This document shows, piece after piece, positions 31,527-40,023 of a stretch of DNA of 64,000 nucleotides. Where the stretch lies: assembly GCA_036270655.1 (NCBI GenBank), contig DATBCD010000019.1, positions 30,743 to 94,742 of the forward strand. Reading direction: 5' to 3'. Position 1 is the stretch's first letter; each line of letters begins with the position of its first letter. Source of the DNA: VBCK01 sp036270655. GTDB taxonomy: Bacteria > Pseudomonadota > Gammaproteobacteria > Burkholderiales > Burkholderiaceae_F. The notes beneath the pieces were generated by a model. It made no database searches, was not told where the DNA came from, and worked only from the letters and a program-made list of their open reading frames with translations. The position numbers and the translations under genes were made by a program.

Positions 31527-32195
31527 GTGCGTGTGAAAAGCGAGGAGAAGCGCCAGGAGATCCTGGCAGCCGCCCGGGAGGTATTCGGAGAGAACGGCTA
31601 TGCGCAGACCAGCATGGCCGGCATCTCGACGCGGCTCGGCGGCTCCAAGGGCACGCTCTACAGCTACTTCAGCTCCAAGGAGGAGCTGTTCGCGGCCGTG
31701 ATGCTCGAGATCGCGCGCGTCAGCGTGGGGCCGATGCTCGATGAGCTCGAGCGGGCCGCAGACATGAGATCCGGACTCGCGAGCTTCATGCACAAGGCCA
31801 TGCGCACTCTCGTTTCAGACGAAATCGTCCAGTACCGGCGGCTACTGATCGGGGAGGCCGGACGCATCGGGGACGCCGGACGCTCGCGGGTCGGCAAGCT
31901 CGCGTACGAGCACGGTCCCAGACAGTACCTGCAGAAATTCGCTGACCTGCTCGCGGCGCAGATGCACGAGGGCCGCTTTCGTCAGGCCGATCCCTGGCGG
32001 GCCGCCCTCCACATGCAAGGTCTGCTCATGGGGGCACCGGTCCAGCTGGTGCTCGAAGGCGTCATCAAGCGTCCCTCCGACGAACAGATCGCGTCCGCCG
32101 CGCGGGCGGCGGCAGACGTCTTTCTGAGGGCCTACGCGGTCGAGGCGGACGCGGCTGGCAAAGCCCGCGCCAGCGCAACACGCAAGCGCCGCTAA
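31527..32195 (+). CDS. TetR/AcrR-family repressor, copy 1
   Basis: 222 aa from the GTG at 31527 (GAGGAG, 6-nt spacing). The N-terminal helix-turn-helix is typical: R-Q-E-I-L-A-A-A-R-E-V-F, T-S-M-A-G-I-S, G-S-K-G-T-L-Y-S-Y-F-S-S-K-E-E-L-F. The C-terminal ligand domain (residues 60-215) is hydrophobic and ends in a basic tail. It is about 85% identical by hand count to the second copy at 33162, and has a six-residue insertion (R-I-G-D-A-G near residue 117) that looks like a short internal duplication. An identical palindrome upstream of both implies autoregulation and likely cross-regulation. Ligand unknown. Confidence 0.92.
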   Translation: MRVKSEEKRQEILAAAREVFGENGYAQTSMAGISTRLGGSKGTLYSYFSSKEELFAAVMLEIARVSVGPMLDELERAADMRSGLASFMHKAMRTLVSDEIVQYRRLLIGEAGRIGDAGRSRVGKLAYEHGPRQYLQKFADLLAAQMHEGRFRQADPWRAALHMQGLLMGAPVQLVLEGVIKRPSDEQIASAARAAADVFLRAYAVEADAAGKARASATRKRR

Positions 32196-32276
32196 CGCGC
32201 ACTACACATGATGCATGGATTGTTCGTACGCGAGAAAACGGCCTGCTACAGCTCTTCCGCAGAACCACCATCTCGA

Positions 32277-33023
32277 TCACGATTTCGCTTCGGCGCGCGC
32301 CGGCTGCGGCGCCGCCTCCGGCATTCCGTCCTTGCTCAGCTCGTCCTGCAGTCGTTGCGCGCCAATGCGCACCCCGCTTCTGGCCGCATCGAGGGTGCCT
32401 ACGCTTGCGGTCACATCGAGCGCGCCCGCGGTCTCCTTCATGACGTAGGCGCGCAGGAGGTCGCCCGTCGAGGCATCGAACAGTTCGGCGGCGTAGGAAA
32501 CCGAGCCGTAGAACGTGCCGTCGTCACCTTCGGCCTTGCGCACCCCGTTCGCGACAAGACCGAACGGCACGACGTGACTGACCGTCGAGAGCACCGGGGT
32601 GCTGGTCTTAAGGCCCGTCAGGGTCAGATGGAGCCTCGCCGCACCGGGCTGCGGCGCCGCAACGATCCGATAGCGTTTGCCGAGCACTTCGATGAATGTG
32701 CGCCCCATGTAGTCGGCGACGATCTGCCGGTCTTCCTGCGACACCGAGCCGAACTGGGCATCGGGGCCGCTGTAGATCGTCACCGGGTCGATCGCCAGCT
32801 TCGAATAGCCTCGGAGGTCCGCCATGGCGCTGCGGTACTGGAACGGTTCTTCGCTGTTTTTCACAGGGCGAAGTAGAGTTGCCGATGGCAGCTGCTCATA
32901 GGCAACCGGCGGCAAGGACGACGCGCAGCCGGCCACCGCGACCGCGCCGGTCAGCAGCGCAGCCGAAGCTGTCCGCCGGACGGCGCGTGACTGTTCAGAT
33001 CGGATCGGAAGCGAAAGACTCAT
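32277..33023 (-). CDS. DUF3313 lipoprotein
   Basis: 248 aa from the ATG at 33023 (AGGAGA upstream); the frame above it is not conserved. Lipoprotein signal: hydrophobic run ending V-A-G-C near residue 33. The rest fits DUF3313, secreted proteins of about 220 residues with L-R-G-Y-S-K-L-A-I-D-P-V near 78 and L-T-L-T-G-L-K near 140, and a G-x-V-S-Y-A-A-E-L-F-D strand near 190. It is divergent from the second TetR gene, with the shared palindrome between the two starts (33075-33089), so it is probably repressed by that TetR and, by homology of the site, possibly by the first one. Function of DUF3313 proteins is not known to me. Confidence 0.87.
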   Translation of the reverse strand: MSLSLPIRSEQSRAVRRTASAALLTGAVAVAGCASSLPPVAYEQLPSATLLRPVKNSEEPFQYRSAMADLRGYSKLAIDPVTIYSGPDAQFGSVSQEDRQIVADYMGRTFIEVLGKRYRIVAAPQPGAARLHLTLTGLKTSTPVLSTVSHVVPFGLVANGVRKAEGDDGTFYGSVSYAAELFDASTGDLLRAYVMKETAGALDVTASVGTLDAARSGVRIGAQRLQDELSKDGMPEAAPQPARAEAKS

Positions 33024-33074
33024 TGCATTTCTCCTGTGGCGGGCACGACCAACCATGGCCAGTTTCTATTCAGA

Positions 33075-33089
33075 ACCGTACTGTACGGT
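33075..33089. promoter_or_regulatory. Palindromic TetR operator 2
   Basis: ACCGTACTGTACGGT, identical to 31426-31440. It lies 51 bp from the DUF3313 start and 72 bp from the second TetR start, in the divergent promoter region. The promoter core GTACCGTCTGGTATGATT with TATGAT at 33128-33133 follows on the plus strand. Confidence 0.75.
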
Positions 33090-33161
33090 GCTTGTTTGAA
33101 ACAGTCAAATGAAAGCGTACCGTCTGGTATGATTATGTTGTGCGGTCCTGGGGAGTACACG

Positions 33162-33812
33162 GTGCGCGTCAAAACCGAGGAAAAGCGCCAGCAGATCCTG
33201 GCGGTGGCCCGGGAGGTCTTCCGGGAAAACGGCTATGCGCAGACCAGCATGGCCGAGATTTCGGCGCGGCTGGGCGGCTCCAAGGGCACGCTCTACAGCT
33301 ACTTCGGCTCCAAGGAGGAGCTGTTCGCCGCCGTGATGATCGAGGTAGCGCGCGGCAGCGCGGAGCCGATGCTGGATGAGCTCGAGCGGGCCGGCGATAT
33401 GCGATCCGGCCTCGCCAGGTTCATGCACCGGGCCATGCGCATGCTCGTTTCGGATGAAATGGTCCAGTATCGGCGCATGCTGATCGGGGAAGCCGGACGC
33501 TCGCGGGTCGGCAAGCTCGCATACGAGCTGGGGCCCAGGCAGTACCTGCAGAAATTCGCCGACCTGTTCGCGGCGCAGATGCGCGAGGGTCGCTTTCGTC
33601 AGGCAGATCCCTGGCGGGCCGCCCTCCACATGCAAAGTCTGTGCATGGGAGCACCGGCCCAGCTGGTGCTCGAAGGCGTCATCAAGCGTCCGTCCGACGA
33701 GGAAATCGCGTCCGCCGCGCAGGCGGCGGCCGACCTCTTTCTGAGGGCCTATGCGCTCGCGCCGGCTGCCGCTGGAAAAGCTCGCGCCGGCGCAACCCGT
33801 AAGCGCCGCTAG
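33162..33812 (+). CDS. TetR/AcrR-family repressor, copy 2
   Basis: 216 aa from the GTG at 33162 (GGGGAG, 6-nt spacing). Same architecture as the copy at 31527: E-K-R-Q-Q-I-L-A, T-S-M-A-E-I-S-A-R-L-G-G-S-K-G-T-L-Y-S-Y-F, and long identical stretches in the ligand domain (D-P-W-R-A-A-L-H-M-Q, E-G-V-I-K-R-P-S-D-E). The recognition helix is the same in both proteins, so they should read the same operator. Most differences lie in residues 45-115, the likely ligand pocket, which suggests divergence toward a different inducer. It ends 12 bp from the convergent hybrid kinase gene. Confidence 0.92.
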   Translation: MRVKTEEKRQQILAVAREVFRENGYAQTSMAEISARLGGSKGTLYSYFGSKEELFAAVMIEVARGSAEPMLDELERAGDMRSGLARFMHRAMRMLVSDEMVQYRRMLIGEAGRSRVGKLAYELGPRQYLQKFADLFAAQMREGRFRQADPWRAALHMQSLCMGAPAQLVLEGVIKRPSDEEIASAAQAAADLFLRAYALAPAAAGKARAGATRKRR

Positions 33813-33824
33813 CCGGGCACCACG

Positions 33825-36635
33825 CTAGGCTTTCAGATAGGCGCGGATTTGCGCATCCACTTCGTTCAGCATCGAGTCCAACCGCATTATTCGACGCTTG
33901 AACGTCGTGACATCGACCGACCTGCTCGCGTTCTCCAGTTCGTCGCAGAGGTCGCCCAGTTCAAGCGCTCCAACCGCCCTGGCGGAGGACTTCATTTTGT
34001 GCGCGAGCATCCAGACGCGACTAAGGTCGCTGGCGTCGACTGCCGCGTTCAGTTCCGCGCCGAGCGAACGTGCTGCTTCGAGAAAATCCCTCAACACGCT
34101 CCGCACGATGACCGGATCATTGCCGACGAGCCGCTCAAGCACACCGATGTCCACGGGCGATGAGGCCCCGGTCGTGGCCACGGCCGCGCTGGCGGGCGGG
34201 GTGATGTCGCCACCGTGCGGCATCCACCGCGCGAGGGTCGCTTCGAGCGTCTCGAGGGGGACGGGCTTGGTCAGGTAGTCGTTCATCCCGGCCGCCAACG
34301 CGCGCTGCGTTTCGCTGTGCGACGCGGTCGCGGTCAGCGCGATGATCGTCAGGGGCGCCTGCGCGGATTCCTCGCGCCGGATGTTCTGGCACAAGGCATA
34401 GCCATCCATATCGGGCATATGCAGGTCGGTCAGGAGCAATGCGCAGCGTCCTCGTCGCAAAACTGTCAGCGCCTCCGCACCGCTGCTGACCACTTCGGCG
34501 GCGTAGCCCAGCAGGGCAAGCTGGCGTCGAATGACCTTCCGGTTGGTCTCGTCGTCCTCGACGACCAGGATGAGCTGTCCGTTGGCGCGCGCCGTTTCCA
34601 CGTCCGGCGCCCTTCGGGATCGAGCGATCGGGTCACTCGCGCGGATGGGAGCCTTGGACGAGGCGCGGCCCGCCGCGACAGCCACGGCGCGCAGCAGCGC
34701 GGCCCGATGTATGGGGTTGCCGTCGAGCGTGACCGTGTTGGGGGGCACAACGCGAGAGGTCCGTCGCCGGCCACGGGTTATCACCAGGTTGCGCATCCCA
34801 GGCACGTACACGGCGAATGAGACCTGGCCCGTATCGATACCGGGACACCACGCACCCTGGATTACCACCGCAGAATGCCGGCCGGTGGCGAGCGAGCGTG
34901 CCTGCACGCGATCCGCTGCTCGAAGCACGCGGGCTCCAGCCTGCTCGAGATAGGTTGCGACGTCCTCGACGTCGAACTCCGGTCCCGGGATCAGGATGCA
35001 TTCGACGCCTGCGATGTCGAAATCGGGCTTGGTCGCTTCGGCCTCCATGCACGGTAGCGGCACGGACACGGTGAATTCCGAACCCTGGTCGGGGACGCTG
35101 TCGACGCGAATTTCCCCGTGCATCAGGTCTACCAGGCGTTTGCAGATCGCCAGTCCCAGGCCCGTGCCGCCGAAGCGCCGCGTCGTAGACACTTCGGCCT
35201 GCGTAAAAGGCGCGAACAGGCTTGCGAGCGCCGTGTCCGACATTCCGATCCCGTTGTCGCGGACTCGAAATTCGAGGCGCGGTGGCGAAGTGTCGAGCCA
35301 TGTCACGCGCAAACGCACCAGGCCTGGCTGCTCGGGGCGTCCGCTGCTGAACTTGATCGCGTTGCCGATCAGGTTGTTGAGGATTTGACGCAGGCGCACG
35401 GAATCGCCGGATACCTGCTCCGGGACGCCTGGGGCAATGAAAAGGCGAAGGTCGACGCCCTTGCTCAACGCCATCGGCGCGAGCGAGTCGCAGACGCACT
35501 CGACCAGCTCGGTCACCGGCACGCTCGCCTCCTCCAGAGCAAGGCGACCGGCCTCGACTTTCGAAAAATCGAGTATGTCGTCCACGACCCTGAGCAGAGC
35601 GAGCGCGGAATCGCGGATGGTCGTGACCGTGTCAGCCTGCTCCTCCGCGAGCGGACTGCGCGCCAGAACTTCCACCAGCCCGATGACGCCGTTCATCGGC
35701 GTGCGGATCTCATGGCTCATCGCCGCCAGGAACGCGGACTTCGCGCGATTGGCCTGCTCGGCATCGGCCCTCGCCCGCTCGAGCTGTGCGTTCGCGGCGC
35801 TGAGGTCTCGCGTGCGCTCATCCACCCGTCTTGCCAGGGAGGCGCGCTCCTCGGCGAGGGCGAGCTCGGCGTTTTTGCGATCGGTCACGTCCCGCCGGAT
35901 CGTCACCAGTCCCGCAATTTCACCGCGCCCGTTGCGAATCGGCGCTTTGGTGCTCGAGAACCAGCGCCGCCCGCCGCCTGGCACCGCTCGAGACCGAACT
36001 TTGTCGAGTACTGCGTCGCCTGTCCTGAAGATCCGCTCGTTCTCGGCGGTGAACTCCGCGGCCTCTTCCGGGGTCAGGTTCTCGAGGACCGACACCCCGA
36101 CCGCCGCCTCGGGGTCCTTCACACTCAGAAATTCGCATTGAGTACGGTTGACGCGCAGGAATCGTTGCTCACGGTCCAGAAAGTAGATGGCGTCCGGTGT
36201 GTTCTCCATCAGGTTGCGGAGATAGGCGCGCTCGATCTGCAGCTCGCGCTGGAGCCGGCAGTGCTCGACGGCCTTGAGCATCACCGTCCTGAGCTGCTCG
36301 TCGCTCCAGGGCTTCGAAACGTAGCTGAAGATGCTGCCCAGGTTGACGGCGCGGATGACCGCTTCGACATCGGCGAACCCCGTGATCATGACGCGGCTGG
36401 CGTCGGTTCGCTCCCTGGCGCGCGCGAGGAATTCGTCACCCGTCAATCCTGGCATCCGCTGGTCCGACAGGATCACCGACAGATTCGGCAGGCGGTCGAT
36501 CTGCGCGAGCGCCGCCAGCGCACTGGTTTCGACATGCACCTCGAAATAGTCCTCGAGGCAGTCCTGGACCGCATTGAGCATCTGCGGCTCGTCGTCCAGC
36601 ACCAGCACGCTGGGTCGGCTTTCGTCGTCCTTCAT
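33825..36635 (-). CDS. Hybrid sensor kinase REC-PAS-HisKA-HATPase-REC-HPt
   Basis: 936 aa from the ATG at 36635; the frame above overlaps the intergenic gap. Order: N-terminal receiver (about 10-125, Asp in I-L-S-D-Q-R-M-P-G), PAS (about 140-265), HisKA (His in A-A-M-S-H-E-I-R-T-P near 330), HATPase (N-L-I-G-N-A-I-K-F, D-N-G-I-G-M, G-G-T-G-L-G-L-A), a region about 540-670 that looks like a receiver without a phospho-acceptor, a canonical receiver (Asp in L-L-L-T-D-L-H-M-P near 735) and an HPt domain (His in L-A-H-K-M-K-S-S near 890). No transmembrane segment, so a soluble BarA/EvgS-style phosphorelay. It follows the REC-kinase gene by 43 bp and is likely in one operon. Confidence 0.93.
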   Translation of the reverse strand: MKDDESRPSVLVLDDEPQMLNAVQDCLEDYFEVHVETSALAALAQIDRLPNLSVILSDQRMPGLTGDEFLARARERTDASRVMITGFADVEAVIRAVNLGSIFSYVSKPWSDEQLRTVMLKAVEHCRLQRELQIERAYLRNLMENTPDAIYFLDREQRFLRVNRTQCEFLSVKDPEAAVGVSVLENLTPEEAAEFTAENERIFRTGDAVLDKVRSRAVPGGGRRWFSSTKAPIRNGRGEIAGLVTIRRDVTDRKNAELALAEERASLARRVDERTRDLSAANAQLERARADAEQANRAKSAFLAAMSHEIRTPMNGVIGLVEVLARSPLAEEQADTVTTIRDSALALLRVVDDILDFSKVEAGRLALEEASVPVTELVECVCDSLAPMALSKGVDLRLFIAPGVPEQVSGDSVRLRQILNNLIGNAIKFSSGRPEQPGLVRLRVTWLDTSPPRLEFRVRDNGIGMSDTALASLFAPFTQAEVSTTRRFGGTGLGLAICKRLVDLMHGEIRVDSVPDQGSEFTVSVPLPCMEAEATKPDFDIAGVECILIPGPEFDVEDVATYLEQAGARVLRAADRVQARSLATGRHSAVVIQGAWCPGIDTGQVSFAVYVPGMRNLVITRGRRRTSRVVPPNTVTLDGNPIHRAALLRAVAVAAGRASSKAPIRASDPIARSRRAPDVETARANGQLILVVEDDETNRKVIRRQLALLGYAAEVVSSGAEALTVLRRGRCALLLTDLHMPDMDGYALCQNIRREESAQAPLTIIALTATASHSETQRALAAGMNDYLTKPVPLETLEATLARWMPHGGDITPPASAAVATTGASSPVDIGVLERLVGNDPVIVRSVLRDFLEAARSLGAELNAAVDASDLSRVWMLAHKMKSSARAVGALELGDLCDELENASRSVDVTTFKRRIMRLDSMLNEVDAQIRAYLKA

Positions 36636-36678
36636 CGCGTCCCCTTGGTTCCCTCGTATCGCTCCGTGCCTGGCAGGC

Positions 36679-38484
36679 TTATCGCGCATCCACGATGTTC
36701 ACGGGTGAAGCCGTCTCGAGGTCGTCCGGTATGCGCAGGGTCACCTGCGTACCGCGACCCTCTTCGCTTTGGACCTCCAGCATTCCGCGGTGCCGCTGCA
36801 GGATGCCGTAGGAGATGGACATCCCCAGGCCGGTGCCGCTGCCGACGGGTTTGGTGGTGAAGAACGGGTCGAAGATCCGCTGGCGCACCGACTCGGGCAT
36901 GCCCTTGCCGGAGTCCGCGATCTCGATCTCCACGAAGCCGGGCACCGACCGCGTGCGGATTGCGATCTCGCCGTCCTGGTCGATGGCATCGATCGCGTTG
37001 GAGAGCACGTTCATGATCACCTGGTTCAGCAGGTCGGCATAACACCACAAGGCCGCCGGTCCACGGAAATCGCGGACCAGGCGGATTCGGTCGCCGAGGC
37101 GGTACTGCAGCAGCGTCAGCGCCGACTCGATGCTGTCGTTCAGATCGACTTGCTTGAGGCTGCCTTCATCGAGGCGTGAGAACGTGCGCAGCTTGACCAC
37201 CAGGTCCTGGATTCGAGCAAGCCCCATCTGGCTGTCGCGGATTCGCGCGCGGACCTTTTGAAGCTTTCGCTGGCCTTCCTCCGACAGTATCGCCGAGACC
37301 TCGGCGCCAATCGCCTCGATCGCGCGGTCGATCGTGCGCTCATGATTGATGACGAACGCGAGCGGATTGTTGATTTCATGGGCGATGCCAGCGACCAGTT
37401 GCCCGAGCGACGCCATCTTCGCCGCCTGGACAAGCTGTCCCTGGGTCTGCCGAAGCTCGCGGTTCGCCGCCTCGAGCTGGCCCGCCAGCGCAGCCTTCGC
37501 CTCGGCGGCCCGTTTGTCGGCTTGCGCCTGTGCCAGCTGCAGGTCGCGAAGTCGCGCCTCAGCAGCCGCGTGCTTCTGCTCGTCACGCAACATCTTGCGG
37601 CCCAGGAGCGCGCGCAGGCGCGCCTTGACGATCGAGACGTCACGCGAGGCTGCAACCACGTCGTCGGCGCCCGCCTCCAGCGCTCGAATGGTCTGCTCGC
37701 GGTCGTCGTCGACCATCAGGACAAGCACGGCAGGGCGGCCATGGGCGCTATGAATGCTTTCGTGGGAAGGAGCGCCCAGGTCGGCCTCCGACTCGATCAA
37801 GATGCGGCGGCACAGTTCGATGCCGCTGCCGTCGTTCGAGAGAATGAGCACGCCGTCATCCGACGCGCCGGCGAAAGCCGTTCGGTCGGCCTCTTCCGGC
37901 GGCAGGATGCGGATTGACCATCCCTCGCCTTCCAGCTCGGCCGCCAGCTGCCGCCGCCACTCCGCAGTCCCGCCGACGATGGCCAGGCGCGGCGCACTAC
38001 GGCGGGGCGTCGGCTTGTCGGCGACGGCGGAATTTCCAGCGTCCCGGCGCAGCAGCGCACGCACGCGCAGCAGGAGCACGTCTTGATCGTCGGATTTCGA
38101 AACGTAGGCGTCGACGCCGCTCTGGAGTCCCCGCAGCTCGGTGCCCGCTTCGCCGGTCAGCATCAGGATCGGCAGATCGCGCGCGCGCGGGTTCAGGCGG
38201 ATGCGCCGGCAGAGCTCGTCGCCATTAATGCCCGGCAGGCGCAGGTCGGTGATGACCAGATCGGGTAATTCTTCGCTCAGCTGTTCCAGCGCGGCGGCGC
38301 CGGTCTCGACGCAGCACACGGTGATGCCCGCGGACTCGAGCGCACGGGCGAGCAGGATCGCCTGCGTCGGCGAGTCCTCCACGATCAACACGCGTGGCGA
38401 CAGCGCGGTGGAGGCGGGTCGCCATTGGGCGGTGTCGCTCGGCGCCTCAACCGGTGTCACGGCCGCCTTGACCGTTTCATGCAT
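36679..38484 (-). CDS. REC-REC-HisKA-HATPase soluble histidine kinase
   Basis: 601 aa, ATG at 38484. Residues about 30-150 are a canonical receiver (Asp in L-V-I-T-D-L-R-L-P-G, Lys in Y-V-S-K-S). Residues about 165-300 repeat the fold with Asn/Asp-poor features (L-I-L-S-N-D-G-S where the phospho-acceptor would be), so this second receiver is probably inactive. A coiled coil (about 305-365) leads to HisKA (A-G-I-A-H-E-I-N-N-P-L near 375) and HATPase (N-V-L-S-N-A-I-D-A, D-S-G-K-G-M, G-S-G-T-G-L-G-M-S). The E-I-N-N-P H-box is that of the NtrB/ZraS-like group. No membrane segment: input must come through the receiver or a partner. First gene of the two-kinase unit. Confidence 0.93.
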   Translation of the reverse strand: MHETVKAAVTPVEAPSDTAQWRPASTALSPRVLIVEDSPTQAILLARALESAGITVCCVETGAAALEQLSEELPDLVITDLRLPGINGDELCRRIRLNPRARDLPILMLTGEAGTELRGLQSGVDAYVSKSDDQDVLLLRVRALLRRDAGNSAVADKPTPRRSAPRLAIVGGTAEWRRQLAAELEGEGWSIRILPPEEADRTAFAGASDDGVLILSNDGSGIELCRRILIESEADLGAPSHESIHSAHGRPAVLVLMVDDDREQTIRALEAGADDVVAASRDVSIVKARLRALLGRKMLRDEQKHAAAEARLRDLQLAQAQADKRAAEAKAALAGQLEAANRELRQTQGQLVQAAKMASLGQLVAGIAHEINNPLAFVINHERTIDRAIEAIGAEVSAILSEEGQRKLQKVRARIRDSQMGLARIQDLVVKLRTFSRLDEGSLKQVDLNDSIESALTLLQYRLGDRIRLVRDFRGPAALWCYADLLNQVIMNVLSNAIDAIDQDGEIAIRTRSVPGFVEIEIADSGKGMPESVRQRIFDPFFTTKPVGSGTGLGMSISYGILQRHRGMLEVQSEEGRGTQVTLRIPDDLETASPVNIVDAR

Positions 38485-38904
38485 GGTGACATCGTCCTTG
38501 CAATGACGCTGCGGGCGAGCAGGGGTCGCTGGTCATCCTGCCACCGGCCAGGAGAGGTGCACTAAGAGCAGTCAGCCGAATGGTGCTGCCCGGCCACCTC
38601 GCGCATGCATCGAAAATGTGAGGGAAAACGACGCCTGTCTGACGGACCGCCTGGAGGGGGCGGCTCAGGAGGCGTCGAATCGTTCGGGTTGTCCTTAGCC
38701 GGTCGCGGGTTCTACGTAGGGTCGTAAGCGAGACCTGCCACGAATTTCTACGTAAGGCAGGAGAGCGGCAAACGGTTAACAAGCCGCGCGCCGCCTTTGA
38801 GACACGCGGGGCGCGGCCCATCGGACGCGTAGGCTCGCCAGGACTCTGGTTTCGGCTGGCACGGCGGGGCCTCTTAGGGGGATCCGCTCAAGCCTCGCAT
38901 CAAG
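38485..38904. other. 420-bp intergenic region
   Basis: Between the start of the kinase operon and the stop of oxyR, both on the minus strand. It must hold the kinase promoter. Two copies of the palindrome TACGTA (38713-38718, 38749-38754), each in the context TTCTACGTA or TTTCTACGTA, lie 36 bp apart and may be a regulator site. Open frames here have no coding character. Confidence 0.4.
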
Positions 38905-39900
38905 TCACCGACCAACCGGTGGTCGACGTCTTGGCGGCGCTTCCCGCCCCGGATAATCGTGGGCGCGCCGGCCGATCGAGGTCATGACTGCGCCGTGGCG
39001 GCGCCGCTGAAGGTCCACCGCGCACTCGGCGAGCGCGGTGAAGTCACGCCTGCGCGCCGTGGAGCGCCGGGCGACAAGCGCGATGGTGCGGGTGGGTGCC
39101 GGAGGCGCGAGCGGCCTCGCGACCAGGCGGGTTGCGTTCAGCAGCCCGGCCTTGATGGCCACCTCCGGAACCAGCGCCAGGCCCATGCCCGAAGCGACCA
39201 TCTGCACCAGCGTGAGCAGGCTCGTCGCCTCGAGGCCCTCCGCGCTCGCGACCTGGGCCCGGCCGCATGCCTGCAGCGTGTGTTCGCGCAGGCAGTGGCC
39301 CTCCTCCAGAATCAGCAGGCGTTCGGCCATCTGGCGGGATACCGTCAGGCGCTTTGCTTTCAACAACGGCTCGTCTTCCGGTGCGACCAGCCACAGCTCG
39401 TCCTCGAAAAGGGGCTGAACCAGCAACCCCTCCGTATCGAACGGCAAGGCGATCAGCGCGAAATCGAGGTGGCCGTCGGCCAGGCGCACCAGTAAATTGG
39501 CCGTGAGGTCCTCGCGCAAAGCAAGGCGCAGCTTCGGATAGCGCGCCCGCACCTCCGGCACCAGCGAAGGAAGCAGGAACGGCGCGATCGTCGGGATGAC
39601 TCCCAGCCTCAGGGTGCCGGACATCGGCTCGGCGGCAGCTGCAGTCGACTCGACCAGATCTTCCGCGGCAGCCAGCAACTCGCGCGCGCGCGCCACGGCC
39701 CCCTCGCCCACCGGCGTCATCCGCACCGTCTGCCGGTCCCGCTCCACCAGTTGGACGCCGAGCGTCGACTCCAGCTCCTTGAGCCCGACGCTCAAGGTCG
39801 ACTGGGTCACGAAGCAAGCTTCGGCCGCGCGCGTGAAGTTGCCATGCTCGGACAGCGCAACCAGGTAGCGCAGCTGCCGCAGCGAAGGTAGGGCACTCAT
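38905..39900 (-). CDS. oxyR: OxyR peroxide-sensing LysR-type regulator
   Basis: 331 aa, ATG at 39900. The LysR helix-turn-helix is at residues about 5-65 (L-R-Q-L-R-Y-L-V-A-L, F-V-T-Q-S-T-L-S). The diagnostic redox motif is intact: G-H-C-L-R-E-H-T-L-Q-A-C near residues 205-216, with the two Cys nine residues apart as in E. coli Cys199 and Cys208. H2O2 forms the disulfide and switches the protein to an activator. It is divergent from ahpC-ahpF, the expected targets. The C-terminus carries about 25 extra basic residues (R-R-A-H-D-Y-P-G-R-E) compared with the usual 300-310-aa length. Confidence 0.95.
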   Translation of the reverse strand: MSALPSLRQLRYLVALSEHGNFTRAAEACFVTQSTLSVGLKELESTLGVQLVERDRQTVRMTPVGEGAVARARELLAAAEDLVESTAAAAEPMSGTLRLGVIPTIAPFLLPSLVPEVRARYPKLRLALREDLTANLLVRLADGHLDFALIALPFDTEGLLVQPLFEDELWLVAPEDEPLLKAKRLTVSRQMAERLLILEEGHCLREHTLQACGRAQVASAEGLEATSLLTLVQMVASGMGLALVPEVAIKAGLLNATRLVARPLAPPAPTRTIALVARRSTARRRDFTALAECAVDLQRRRHGAVMTSIGRRAHDYPGREAPPRRRPPVGR

Positions 39901-39913
39901 GCAAAAAGACCGG

Positions 39914-39950
39914 ATCGTTATTTAGAATATCGATTATACCTAACAATATT
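39914..39950. promoter_or_regulatory. AT-rich oxyR-ahpC intergenic operator
   Basis: A marked AT-rich island in a GC-rich genome. ATCGATTATACCTAA (39929-39943) agrees with the E. coli OxyR half-site ATAGnTnnnAnCTAT at eight of ten defined positions; ATCGTTATT at 39914 may be a second contact. It lies 80 bp before ahpC and just upstream of oxyR. Confidence 0.5.
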
Positions 39951-40023
39951 ATTCACTGGATTAATCACGCTTCGCGCCCCATAGTTCGTGCTGTCGTCAA
40001 CGAAAATCACTGGAGCGCAGTCC

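Noticed and set aside
35118..36860. 580-codon plus-strand open frame
   Set aside because: Antisense to the hybrid kinase and spans a gene boundary; no domain.
38477..38821. 114-codon minus-strand open frame upstream of the kinase
   Set aside because: Arg/Ser/Thr-rich, overlaps the kinase start, no ribosome-binding site; region is better read as promoter DNA.
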